From: a virus
Virus record (IMG/VR): IMGVR_UViG_3300046787_000055
Span: 1-35,652 of that record
Length of the DNA: 35,652 nt
Reading direction: 5' to 3' (one strand)
Part shown: one piece after another, positions 28,840 through 35,652 of the stretch
Position numbering within the stretch: the first letter of the stretch is position 1
How the letters are laid out: each line of letters begins with the position of its first letter
Translations under genes and position numbers: made by a program
Notes under the pieces: model-generated
The model's input: only the letters and a program-made list of their open reading frames with translations
Told to the model about the DNA's origin: nothing
Database searches by the model: none

Positions 28840-28988
28840 CCTAGTCCTATGTAAGCTAAAAACTTGTTAACAATCTTGTTTGACAAATCGTCAGGTAGAA
28901 AGCGGAGAAAGCCAAGTACCCACCATGCAACACACATCCGCACGAATATCTTGAGAAACAGGTCAAATTGTTTCTGATAATCATTCAT
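28836..28988 (-). CDS. Small membrane-associated protein (50 aa)
   Basis: Reads MNDYQKQFDLFLKIFVRMCV, AWWVLGFLRFLPDDLSNKIV, then NKFLAYIGLG. Residues about 12-32 are hydrophobic enough for membrane association. It is joined by ATGA overlaps on both sides. No family recognised. Confidence 0.62.
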   Translation of the reverse strand: MNDYQKQFDLFLKIFVRMCVAWWVLGFLRFLPDDLSNKIVNKFLAYIGLG

Positions 28989-29488
28989 CGACCACAGCGT
29001 TTAGTTGTTTGGCAGAAATCAATCAACTCGTTTATGCCGATACCAACGAGAAGTAGAACGAATGCTATCCCGCCTATCAACATAGCCATCTCCAACTGCT
29101 CTTGCTCGGCTTGCTTGGCTTTTTTTTCCTCAGCTTTTAGTGCGCTAATCTCTTTAGCGTCTGCCAAATCCATCTCAGCCTGACGAGCCTTAATCTTGTT
29201 CCAGACATCAATCTTGCCAGTCTGCATGAAGAGCATCTTGAGTTCCTCTTCAAACGCTCTGGCTTGCTCAAGAGCCATCTCAATCTGAAGTGCAGTACCC
29301 ATGTTGCTACCCTTCTTGTCACGCTTGGCTTGAAGCATGGCTTTGGTAGCAGCACTCTTGGCATTGAACATCTGGCCTAGCATCGGAGCTAGACCGCCTA
29401 AATCATTGGCTACCTTACTAGCCTTCTTGACCATCCCAATAGCTTTTTGTAAGCCATCGAGAGCCGCCATCGGATCAATTGGAATCAT
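28985..29488 (-). CDS. Coiled-coil protein with C-terminal membrane helix (167 aa)
   Basis: Begins MIPIDPMAALDGLQKAIGMV. It has a Lys/Ala-rich helical middle, a coiled coil (EMALEQARAFEEELKMLFMQ, KARQAEMDLADAKEISALKA) and a C-terminal transmembrane segment (LEMAMLIGGIAFVLLLVGIG). I chose the ATG at 29488, which has AGAAGG upstream and an ATGA overlap, over the ATG at 29503. Position after the large ejection candidates suggests a virion or membrane-channel component, unproven. Confidence 0.7.
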   Translation of the reverse strand: MIPIDPMAALDGLQKAIGMVKKASKVANDLGGLAPMLGQMFNAKSAATKAMLQAKRDKKGSNMGTALQIEMALEQARAFEEELKMLFMQTGKIDVWNKIKARQAEMDLADAKEISALKAEEKKAKQAEQEQLEMAMLIGGIAFVLLLVGIGINELIDFCQTTKRCGR

Positions 29489-29670
29489 CGCCTTCTCTCC
29501 CATTTGAGACAGATAACCCTTCGGTTATACACATCTCCAACCCAAGTCCATTTAATACATCGGTACTCTATGGTTGCCGCCCACAGGCGATCACGGAAAA
29601 CACCAGATAACAATATAACTACAAAAAATGACAAAACAAGTGACAAGGACTGCCGCAATAATTGCTTCAA
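29485..29670 (-). CDS. Small membrane protein with conserved Trp/Cys tail (61 aa)
   Basis: Starts at TTG 29670: (M)KQLLRQSLSLVLSFFVVILL, then SGVFRDRLWAATIEYRC and IKWTWVGDVYNRRVICLKWE. The YRC-KWTW-GDVYNRRVICL-W tail looks conserved-type and is exposed after one hydrophobic helix. Its stop overlaps the next ATG. An internal start is possible, because the upstream 30-aa frame covers the same DNA. Function unknown. Confidence 0.55.
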   Translation of the reverse strand: MKQLLRQSLSLVLSFFVVILLSGVFRDRLWAATIEYRCIKWTWVGDVYNRRVICLKWERRR

Positions 29671-29683
29671 TCCAGTCGATCAT
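29591..29683 (-). CDS. Overlapping 30-aa transmembrane peptide
   Basis: Reads MIDWIEAIIAAVLVTCFVIF followed by CSYIVIWCFP. It is one transmembrane helix. Its ATG overlaps the stop of the 726-aa gene by ATGA, the coupling used throughout this operon. It lies in a different frame from the 61-aa protein and almost wholly overlaps its hydrophobic part. Either or both may be made. Confidence 0.5.
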   Translation of the reverse strand: MIDWIEAIIAAVLVTCFVIFCSYIVIWCFP

Positions 29684-31860
29684 TGCATTGACAAAGGAAT
29701 CTTATTCCTTGCCGCTTCCATCAACAAAGAATTCAAATCACGAGTAGTTCTGTTGACTCCAACTTCATCGCCAGAGGCTTGTTGAGCCATTGAACGACTT
29801 GTTAAATCACGCAACTCTTGATTAAAAATAGCCTGACGCTGTTGGTCAATAGTTGTTGTTGGTTCAGGAGGTTGTGGAGTTAACAACTGAGGAGGCATCT
29901 CAAACATAAGAGCTTCCTTTGTTTCACCCTGAAGTTCTGGAGGCATAGACCAACTTACAGGAGCTTCTGGAGGCTCTTGTTGGACAGTTTGTTCCATAGC
30001 ATTGGAAACTGTTGTGCCAGTCACTAAAGGACGCAGATCATCAAGCGACTTAGCTGACAACATTACTGATCGACCTACAGGTGTATCAAACACAGCCCTA
30101 GACAATGCCTCTACAGCCTTGTTAACAGGAACAGCCGCAATAGCCGCACCTGGCGCTCCACCAAGCATTGCACCAACACCAACCCTTGCACCTTGAGTAA
30201 TGGCTTCATCAAGACCAGAACCAGCCGATTGGCGAGTCATTGAGCTTGTTAAGAAACTATATTTGTTCAACAAAGTGTCTAGATTTTCATCAACAAAAGG
30301 TTGCAAGTTGGTTTTTCTAGATTGCAAGAATGTAGAGAACTTAATTGGATCAAATACTCCAGTACCTACATCTGTTGCTTCTTTACGAGCAGTTTCAAAA
30401 GTAGCCGCAGCCACATCTTGACGAATATCAGGTGGCAACACCTTGGAAATCATCATTGCGGCTCGTTTAGCACCTTCTTGCCCTGTTGATTCAGCAGAAA
30501 CAATGCGACCAACCAACTTGGAAATATCCGTCTTCAGTTCACCAGAATTTGGGTCTTTAATCATTGTGATTGCCAAATCAGCATCACGAAGTGGAATTAC
30601 ATTTCCTCTCCAGAATGATCGAGCTTTTGACCAAGCATCTGAAACAGATTGATTTTGAGCAAGGGATTGACCCCAGTTCTCAATATCTCTATCCATTGCA
30701 TCAATGACTTCATTCAAACGAGTTGTTTCTTTAGCACCAAACTTATTCTGTGCTTTAGCGGCTTGCAAAGCATCAACAAGACCTTCTCGTGCTGTACGAA
30801 TATCTGAGAAAGTGAAAGTTTTTGGGCCTTTGATCTCAGGAATAATTGGCACTCCCGCTTCACTAACAATCATTCCAGCAGGTTGTTTAACCTCTTCTTT
30901 GCCCAATTTTGTTCCAAAAGAACTTAATTTAGCCTCAAGAGAGGGTCTTTCAAGCGCTTTAAACAAGTCGCCATACTCAGAAATGACATTGCTAACTGCA
31001 TTCTCTGTTTCTGTTGGACGAATCTTTGATAGATCGTTTTGAGCAGCAAGAGTATCTAGCTTTTTATACAGCTTGTTACCTTCTTGGGTAGCGTTTACAT
31101 AGTTTGTTTCGACAGCTTTAGCAACATTTTCACCAGCTTTGCCTGAGTATTTAGCGCCACCAGTAATCTTTGCTTCAACAGTACCACCAGCTTTTTTCAA
31201 CTCTAGTACATTTTGCTTTAGTCTGTCAGAAACACCACCCGCCCTCAATCTGTTAACAGACTCAGCCGCACGAATAGCATCGTCACCAGTAAAGTCACCA
31301 AGTAACTTAGGACTGATTCCAAGCGAAGCAGAAGCATCTTTAACGGCTTGAATGTTACTCTTAAAGTCAAAGTTAGTGACCTTCTCAATAGGACGGCCTA
31401 CAGCACCTAGAACAGCAGTAGCACCACCACTTAACAAACCTCCTTGGAGAGCAACTTGTTCTCTACTTTCACCTTCTTTAACAGGCTTTGTAATGCCTTC
31501 CCAAAGACCACCAAACAATCCTTGTTTAAATATTTGTGCAACTTTTCCACCAGTACCAAACCAACCCATTGCAGAAACAGGAGAGGCAAGAATTAGTTCG
31601 CCAACAACTTCACCTGCCGCACCCATCACTTTATCGTCATAAGAAAGACGATCTGGTTGTTTTGCAAGTTGAGCGTTAAATCTATCTAAAGTTTCTTGCT
31701 TTGTTAAACCTGTTTTAGTTCCAAGTTCAAGAACAGACTGCATGATGCCTTCTGCAATTTCATTGGCTTTGTTGACCTTGCCCTTTTGAAAGTCATTTAG
31801 GTACTTCTGTTGCAGTTTGTCTGCATCAGTTTTGTTCTTCCACTCGTCAAATAATCCCAT
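29680..31860 (-). CDS. Large internal virion / DNA ejection protein candidate (726 aa)
   Basis: Mostly helical protein beginning MGLFDEWKNKTDADKLQQKY. A Gly/Ala-rich hydrophobic region at about residues 80-155 (AAGEVVGELILASPVSAMGW, LLSGGATAVLGAVGR) and another at about 565-600 (GARVGVGAMLGGAPGAAIAA) could insert in membranes. The long middle is helical and charged. Layout and length match podoviral inner-core or ejection proteins which form a channel through the envelope. Assigned by position and composition only. Confidence 0.6.
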   Translation of the reverse strand: MGLFDEWKNKTDADKLQQKYLNDFQKGKVNKANEIAEGIMQSVLELGTKTGLTKQETLDRFNAQLAKQPDRLSYDDKVMGAAGEVVGELILASPVSAMGWFGTGGKVAQIFKQGLFGGLWEGITKPVKEGESREQVALQGGLLSGGATAVLGAVGRPIEKVTNFDFKSNIQAVKDASASLGISPKLLGDFTGDDAIRAAESVNRLRAGGVSDRLKQNVLELKKAGGTVEAKITGGAKYSGKAGENVAKAVETNYVNATQEGNKLYKKLDTLAAQNDLSKIRPTETENAVSNVISEYGDLFKALERPSLEAKLSSFGTKLGKEEVKQPAGMIVSEAGVPIIPEIKGPKTFTFSDIRTAREGLVDALQAAKAQNKFGAKETTRLNEVIDAMDRDIENWGQSLAQNQSVSDAWSKARSFWRGNVIPLRDADLAITMIKDPNSGELKTDISKLVGRIVSAESTGQEGAKRAAMMISKVLPPDIRQDVAAATFETARKEATDVGTGVFDPIKFSTFLQSRKTNLQPFVDENLDTLLNKYSFLTSSMTRQSAGSGLDEAITQGARVGVGAMLGGAPGAAIAAVPVNKAVEALSRAVFDTPVGRSVMLSAKSLDDLRPLVTGTTVSNAMEQTVQQEPPEAPVSWSMPPELQGETKEALMFEMPPQLLTPQPPEPTTTIDQQRQAIFNQELRDLTSRSMAQQASGDEVGVNRTTRDLNSLLMEAARNKIPLSMQ

Positions 31861-31871
31861 GACTTAACTCC

Positions 31872-33188
31872 TTAAATCTGACCAGCTTTGGTCAAAGCAT
31901 CAATTGCTTGCTCTCGTGTAGGTTTACCACCATTATGGTCAATGAACAACTTAATCTTCTGCTCTCGTGACATTCCACTAGGTTTTGGAGTAGCTTTGGG
32001 AGTTGGAGTAGGTTCTTGTGGCTTTGTTTGAACCGCAGTTTTTTCAGTAGGAGTTTGTGATTTACCTTTTGACTGCAATGTTGATTTTTTAACTCCAAGT
32101 TCAGCATTTAGCTTATCTTCTGCCTTCATTAGACCTTCAATAGCACCAATCATTCGTGCTTGGCTTAAATAAGTAGTTGAACTTGCAATTTGATCTGCCG
32201 CACGAGATGCGTCACCCTCTGTCTGAGTTCCTTTAGCCATCAACAATAATGTGTTAACACGCTCTGTCAAAGCACGTTTAATCTCATCTTTTTTAACCTG
32301 ACCGCCTCGCTCTTCAAGACCTAATGCGGGAGGAATTATTGCTCCAAGCAAATCAAACGCATTGTCTGTTGCGTTGTACTTAACTTTGTTTGATTTCAAT
32401 ACGTTTAAAAATGACTGTAACTCAGGTTTAGAAAGTTTGAGTTTTTCAATATTTGCATCAATTTCAGCAATAGCTGTTTGAGAGCCAGATGGCAAAGTGC
32501 CTTCAGTTGCTTGTTGTGTAGTTGGTTTAGGAACTGCCACACCACCTTCTTCTTCAGGTTTCGCCATTGCTTTATATGTCAATGGGAATGCTTGTGAAGG
32601 GTCTGTTGCGGGAATAGTAACTGTCTGACCACTAGATTGGTCAAAGAAACTACGAGGCTTAGACAGCATTTGTCCTGAAATATTGGCGTTAGATAGTTCT
32701 GTTGAAGTAGGCTTCTCACCTTTTTGTAGCTTTGTTTCAACAACACGCAAAGCATCAATGTAACGCTCATCGCCAGTAAGTTTGGCAGGTTGCAATGCTT
32801 TAATTGTTTGTGCTTGTTTCAAAGCAATATTAGATTCAGACTCAGACATTGATCTGGCTCTGTCAATCAATCCTGTCGCAAATTCAGCATCACCCATTCT
32901 TGCGGCTTTTTTAGCAGCTTCAACCAATGAGTTTTGATCTGTTATATCAATCTCTTGCAATAATTGATTGCGCTGTGACATACGCACCAATGCGGGGTCT
33001 TGAACACCCATAGCGCCTGCAATAGCGTTACCAAGACCTTTAGCACCTGCATAGGTCATAGCCGCACCACGAGATGCGGGGTCTAATTGTGCAAGTTCAA
33101 CACCCTCACGCAAAGCACTTCTACGCTGTTGCTCACCATACATTTGTGGAGTCATGCCAAACAGACCCGCTACGATATTTTCTGCCAT
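31872..33188 (-). CDS. Internal virion protein candidate (438 aa)
   Basis: Helical protein beginning MAENIVAGLFGMTPQMYGEQ, with QRRSALREGVELAQLDPASR and GAAMTYAGAKGLGNAIAGAM. A Pro/Thr/Lys-rich flexible stretch (about 380-410) precedes a short C-terminal helix (FIDHNGGKPTREQAIDALTK). Similar N-terminal GLFGMTPQ...A-L---ASRGA patterns occur in podovirus injection proteins. It lies between two larger ejection candidates. Assigned by composition and neighbourhood. Confidence 0.6.
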   Translation of the reverse strand: MAENIVAGLFGMTPQMYGEQQRRSALREGVELAQLDPASRGAAMTYAGAKGLGNAIAGAMGVQDPALVRMSQRNQLLQEIDITDQNSLVEAAKKAARMGDAEFATGLIDRARSMSESESNIALKQAQTIKALQPAKLTGDERYIDALRVVETKLQKGEKPTSTELSNANISGQMLSKPRSFFDQSSGQTVTIPATDPSQAFPLTYKAMAKPEEEGGVAVPKPTTQQATEGTLPSGSQTAIAEIDANIEKLKLSKPELQSFLNVLKSNKVKYNATDNAFDLLGAIIPPALGLEERGGQVKKDEIKRALTERVNTLLLMAKGTQTEGDASRAADQIASSTTYLSQARMIGAIEGLMKAEDKLNAELGVKKSTLQSKGKSQTPTEKTAVQTKPQEPTPTPKATPKPSGMSREQKIKLFIDHNGGKPTREQAIDALTKAGQI

Positions 33189-33197
33189 GATGAATCC

Positions 33198-35201
33198 TTA
33201 CAAGAATAATCCGAGGTCTTGATTGCCGTAATAGCTACCAGTACCAAATGTTGTTGGTAATGCACTCATAGCAGTTGTTGCTGGAACACCACTAAACATT
33301 CCACCAACCACTTGACCAAGTGCATCAGAAGCGCCAACACCACCCAATAATGTGGCATAAGGGTTAGTAGTTGCGGCTCTACCAGTTGCCAAAGCAACAC
33401 TCTGTTCAGCACCACGAAGTCCTAATTGACCAACATTAGCGCCTGCTTGAGATACTTGTTGACCAAGAGCCGTACCCATTGTGAAAGGTTGTTGTCCCAA
33501 AGCCTCAAGCCCTGTAACCTGTCCCATTGCAGTCGTGTAAGGAGCATAAGCCGCTTGTTGACCAGCATAGTAGTTACCCATAGCGGTATTACCTTGACCC
33601 AATAAACCCGCACCAAACAAGACGTTTTGTTGACCCGCTTGTTGTGCTTGAGCCGCCAATTGAGCCTCTTGCATTGCACGAGCGTTATACAAAGCTTGCA
33701 ACTCAGGAGTAGTAGCCCCATAAGTGCCACCTTGAGCAACAGACAGACCGCCACGACCTTGTTGTTGCAGTTTGTTTTGCAAGTTAGCTAATTCCAACTC
33801 ACGACCAGGTTGCAGTAACTGTAATTGTTGAGCAAGATAGTTCTTAGCAACGTCTTCAGGTTTCTCAGCAAGATAACCTGCACCAAGTTTAAACAAGCTC
33901 TGAGCGCCTGTTTGGAGTGGTTCAAAGGCTTTCTGAGCGCCTTCTGCTTGTTGAATACCAGTCTCAGCCAACTTAACAAATCGGTCTTGAGCCGCTTTAG
34001 CTTCAGGACTTAATGTGTAGCCTGCGCTTGTCAATCGACCTGTTAATGGATCGATACCAAACTGAGATGAGCCAAACCTAGTGGTCATTCCAATAGGTCT
34101 AAACTGAGCAGATGCTTTAGCAGAAGCAGTCTCAGCATCAATCATTGCTTGAGCTTTTTGAGCCGCTTCTTTAGATGTCTGTTGTTGGAGAAGACCTGAC
34201 GCAGTTGTTGCTCCTGCTGAGAACAATTGAGCAATCTGTGCAGTTGTTAAACCTGTTTTAACTAAATCAGCTACTTGAGTTGTTGTAAGACCTGTAGCGG
34301 CAGCAGTAGCGGCAGTTGTAGCCGCAGTTGTAGCGCCTGTAGTAAGACCTGTTGTTGCTCCAGTAGTAGCACCAGTTGTTAGTCCAGTTGTAGCGCCTGT
34401 GGTAGCACCAGTTGTTGCTCCAGTTGTTGCACCTGTCGTTGCACCTGTGGTAAGTCCTGTAGTAGCCCCTGTCAACAAACCTGTTGAGCCACTAGCAGCC
34501 GCATCAGCCGCTAATTTAGCCGCCACAGACTCAGCAGTAATACCTGCATTAGCCCCAGTAATCAAACCGCTACCACCTGTTAAAGCGGTAGTGGCTACTG
34601 TAGGAGCGCCTGTTGCCAAAGCACTAGCAAGTTCAGTTGCACCTGCAGTTCCACCAACACCACCTAAAGCCATATTTGCTTGAGCTAGTTCAGCCGCTGT
34701 TGCACCAGTAGCCGCCCCTGTACCGCTAAATAATCCAGTAGCGCCAGCAGTTGTAGCCGCCAAAGCAGCCAAAACATATGGGTCTTTCAAAGCATCTGCT
34801 ATTCCACCAAAGAATGATAAATCTTTTTTGGTTTTACTTGTACCAAGAAGACTACCAGTTGGACTATAGCTATTAACATCTGTGCCAACAGGAATCTTAT
34901 CGTTTACGCCACCAGGCGTTTTATAAACATTGATGTTTTCAAGTGGGCCAAGTTGTTGATCTTCACCAGAACCAATAATTTGATAGTTTGGTTGAACAAA
35001 TGTATCGCCAAGCAATACTGCCTCATTTGGAGGAATAACAGCACCAAGTCTTGCAACAATATCGCCAATAGGCATATTGAATGTAGAAGCAATCTGTGAT
35101 GGGCTAACTGCGTTCTGCCTCATAAAAGCAAGAATTTGGGCATCACTCATGCCAGGTGTTTTTAGAAAATAATCAAAAACTTGCTGATTGCTTAAAGCCA
35201 T
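33198..35201 (-). CDS. Large virion protein with low-complexity repeat (667 aa)
   Basis: The N-terminus (ALSNQQVFDYFLKTPGMSDA, QILAFMRQNAVSPSQIASTF) has two short helix-turn repeats. A Gly/Ala/Thr region follows, with GATT-type repeats at residues 245-306. The C-terminal half is Ala/Gln-rich helix (LAQQLQLLQPGRELELANLQ) ending in a Gly-rich tail. It is the first of three large candidate ejection or internal proteins. Low-complexity Thr/Gly/Ala content suggests a flexible virion component. Confidence 0.6.
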   Translation of the reverse strand: MALSNQQVFDYFLKTPGMSDAQILAFMRQNAVSPSQIASTFNMPIGDIVARLGAVIPPNEAVLLGDTFVQPNYQIIGSGEDQQLGPLENINVYKTPGGVNDKIPVGTDVNSYSPTGSLLGTSKTKKDLSFFGGIADALKDPYVLAALAATTAGATGLFSGTGAATGATAAELAQANMALGGVGGTAGATELASALATGAPTVATTALTGGSGLITGANAGITAESVAAKLAADAAASGSTGLLTGATTGLTTGATTGATTGATTGATTGATTGLTTGATTGATTGLTTGATTAATTAATAAATGLTTTQVADLVKTGLTTAQIAQLFSAGATTASGLLQQQTSKEAAQKAQAMIDAETASAKASAQFRPIGMTTRFGSSQFGIDPLTGRLTSAGYTLSPEAKAAQDRFVKLAETGIQQAEGAQKAFEPLQTGAQSLFKLGAGYLAEKPEDVAKNYLAQQLQLLQPGRELELANLQNKLQQQGRGGLSVAQGGTYGATTPELQALYNARAMQEAQLAAQAQQAGQQNVLFGAGLLGQGNTAMGNYYAGQQAAYAPYTTAMGQVTGLEALGQQPFTMGTALGQQVSQAGANVGQLGLRGAEQSVALATGRAATTNPYATLLGGVGASDALGQVVGGMFSGVPATTAMSALPTTFGTGSYYGNQDLGLFL
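34284..34469 (-). repeat. 12-bp tandem repeats (GATT peptide) in the 667-aa gene
   Basis: About fifteen degenerate 12-bp units encode Gly-Ala-Thr-Thr with variants Gly-Leu-Thr-Thr and Ala-Ala-Thr-Thr (residues 245-306). The units differ mainly at third codon positions. Copy number could change by slippage or recombination without shifting frame, altering the length of a flexible linker. Confidence 0.85.
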
Positions 35202-35206
35202 GATGT

Positions 35207-35347
35207 TTACTCCGATTCTTTGGGCAGTTGTGCTTCTGCCTGTTCTTTAATTTTAACGATTAAAGGCCACACACCTGATTTAGCAGGCATCTCACCCAAC
35301 ACATTCAAAATGAATTGCACTTCGTTTTGGTCAAGGTCTAAATTCAT
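35207..35347 (-). CDS. Small 46-aa protein before the 667-aa gene
   Basis: Reads MNLDLDQNEVQFILNVLGEM, PAKSGVWPLIVKIKEQAEAQ, then LPKESE. The VQFILNVLGEMPAKSGVWPLI-type core suggests a small helical hairpin of the sort often seen next to tail genes. Its ATG overlaps the 101-aa stop (ATGA). A truncated identical start is at 1-72. Role unknown. Confidence 0.72.
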   Translation of the reverse strand: MNLDLDQNEVQFILNVLGEMPAKSGVWPLIVKIKEQAEAQLPKESE

Positions 35348-35652
35348 TCTTGACTCCAAGGTGTGCCAGTAGCAGTCACAGGATTCTTCTGCGCTTCAAT
35401 CTGAGCCGCCAAAGCCGCTTCAGTAGCAGTCTTGTCAACACCATTAGCCCACACCCAACCCAAGACTGTTTCTTGAGTCAGTTGGTCATAAGGTGTGTTA
35501 ACTGTGCCATCTTCCCATGAGCAAGTGCTGTAAATAGATGCTGTGTGTTCACCATCTACTGCTGTGGCTTGCCAATGGGCACAAAAAACATAGCCATTTG
35601 CTACTTGATAGTTTGTTTCTGAAATTGTCCAGTTATACGAGATTGACATAAT
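35276..35652. repeat. Right copy of imperfect 377-bp terminal direct repeat
   Basis: Pairs with 1-377 without gaps. It ends four bases past the 101-aa start codon region, where the left copy continues into the HNH gene. This suggests the window is a single closed genome with a variable segment at the join. The two versions differ most in the 3' part of the 101-aa gene. Confidence 0.95.
35344..35649 (-). CDS. Small tail-region protein, DUF7936-like (copy B)
   Basis: A 101-residue homologue of the gene at 69-374, identical at 91 positions. Differences are one in the middle (Glu instead of Ala 46) and nine in the C-terminal helix, which ends PVTATGTPWSQE. The upstream DNA is cut off by the window edge, so its own promoter or neighbour cannot be seen. 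It couples to the 46-aa gene by ATGA. Either a strain variant of copy A or a tandem paralogue. Confidence 0.75.
   Translation of the reverse strand: MSISYNWTISETNYQVANGYVFCAHWQATAVDGEHTASIYSTCSWEDGTVNTPYDQLTQETVLGWVWANGVDKTATEAALAAQIEAQKNPVTATGTPWSQE

Noticed and set aside
1-35652. Integrase, CI-like repressor or lysogeny module
   Set aside because: I read all frames for tyrosine or serine recombinase motifs and typical repressor layouts and found none; the winged-helix proteins are too small and placed in early operons.

Overview
The window reads as an essentially complete genome (35.65 kb, moderate to low GC) of a tailed, podovirus-like bacteriophage. It carries a two-subunit terminase, portal, scaffold, HK97-fold-type coat, T7/BPP-1-style tail tube and nozzle proteins, a large trimeric-type tail fibre and giant candidate ejection proteins. 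It has no long tape-measure, sheath or siphovirus tail genes. The nested i-spanin/o-spanin pair points to a Gram-negative host. The small-protein repertoire (Ref-like nuclease, RusA, ERF, many short conserved phage proteins) resembles phages of freshwater Betaproteobacteria, but the host is inference. No integrase, CI-like repressor, tRNA gene or CRISPR array was seen, so a lytic lifestyle is likelier than a temperate one.

Layout. (1) 1-14.4 kb, minus strand: virion genes, transcribed right to left as terS, terL, portal, two small genes, scaffold, coat, decoration-like protein, a run of tiny proteins, tail tube A, tail nozzle, tail fibre. Two HNH homing-type endonucleases interrupt this block, between terL and portal and after the tail fibre. 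(2) 14.4-15.06 kb: a small minus gene flanked by control DNA with a pair of palindromic operators. (3) 15.06-16.46 kb, plus strand: a short operon with a beta-clamp-like protein, ended by hairpin terminators. (4) 16.6-22.2 kb, minus: early genes, with replication initiator and probable helicase loader, a Mom-like DNA modification protein, RusA resolvase, a Ref-like nuclease and many small proteins. (5) 22.25-26.9 kb, plus: a structured, terminator-like leader RNA, two HNH-AP2 endonucleases, ERF annealing protein, an SSB-like protein, glutaredoxin, a MazG-like protein and small regulators. (6) 26.9-35.65 kb, minus: large internal/ejection protein candidates, small membrane proteins, and a lysis cassette (lipoprotein, holin, Rz/Rz1, GH19 endolysin).

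The two window ends carry the same 377-bp segment at about 88% identity (46 mismatches by my count). Joining them gives a continuous order: tail fibre, HNH, 101-aa protein, 46-aa protein, 667-aa protein. The simplest reading is a circularly permuted or terminally redundant genome whose closing segment exists in two strain variants. A genuine tandem duplication is the alternative.

How it works together. Initiator and loader, with host polymerase probably helped by the clamp-like protein, replicate the DNA. ERF, the SSB-like protein, RusA and the Ref-like nuclease handle recombination and branched DNA. The Mom-like enzyme could mask the DNA from restriction. The late minus-strand genes build and package the virion, and the spanin/holin/endolysin cassette releases it. 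Genes are packed very tightly: about 28 junctions are four-base ATGA stop/start overlaps.
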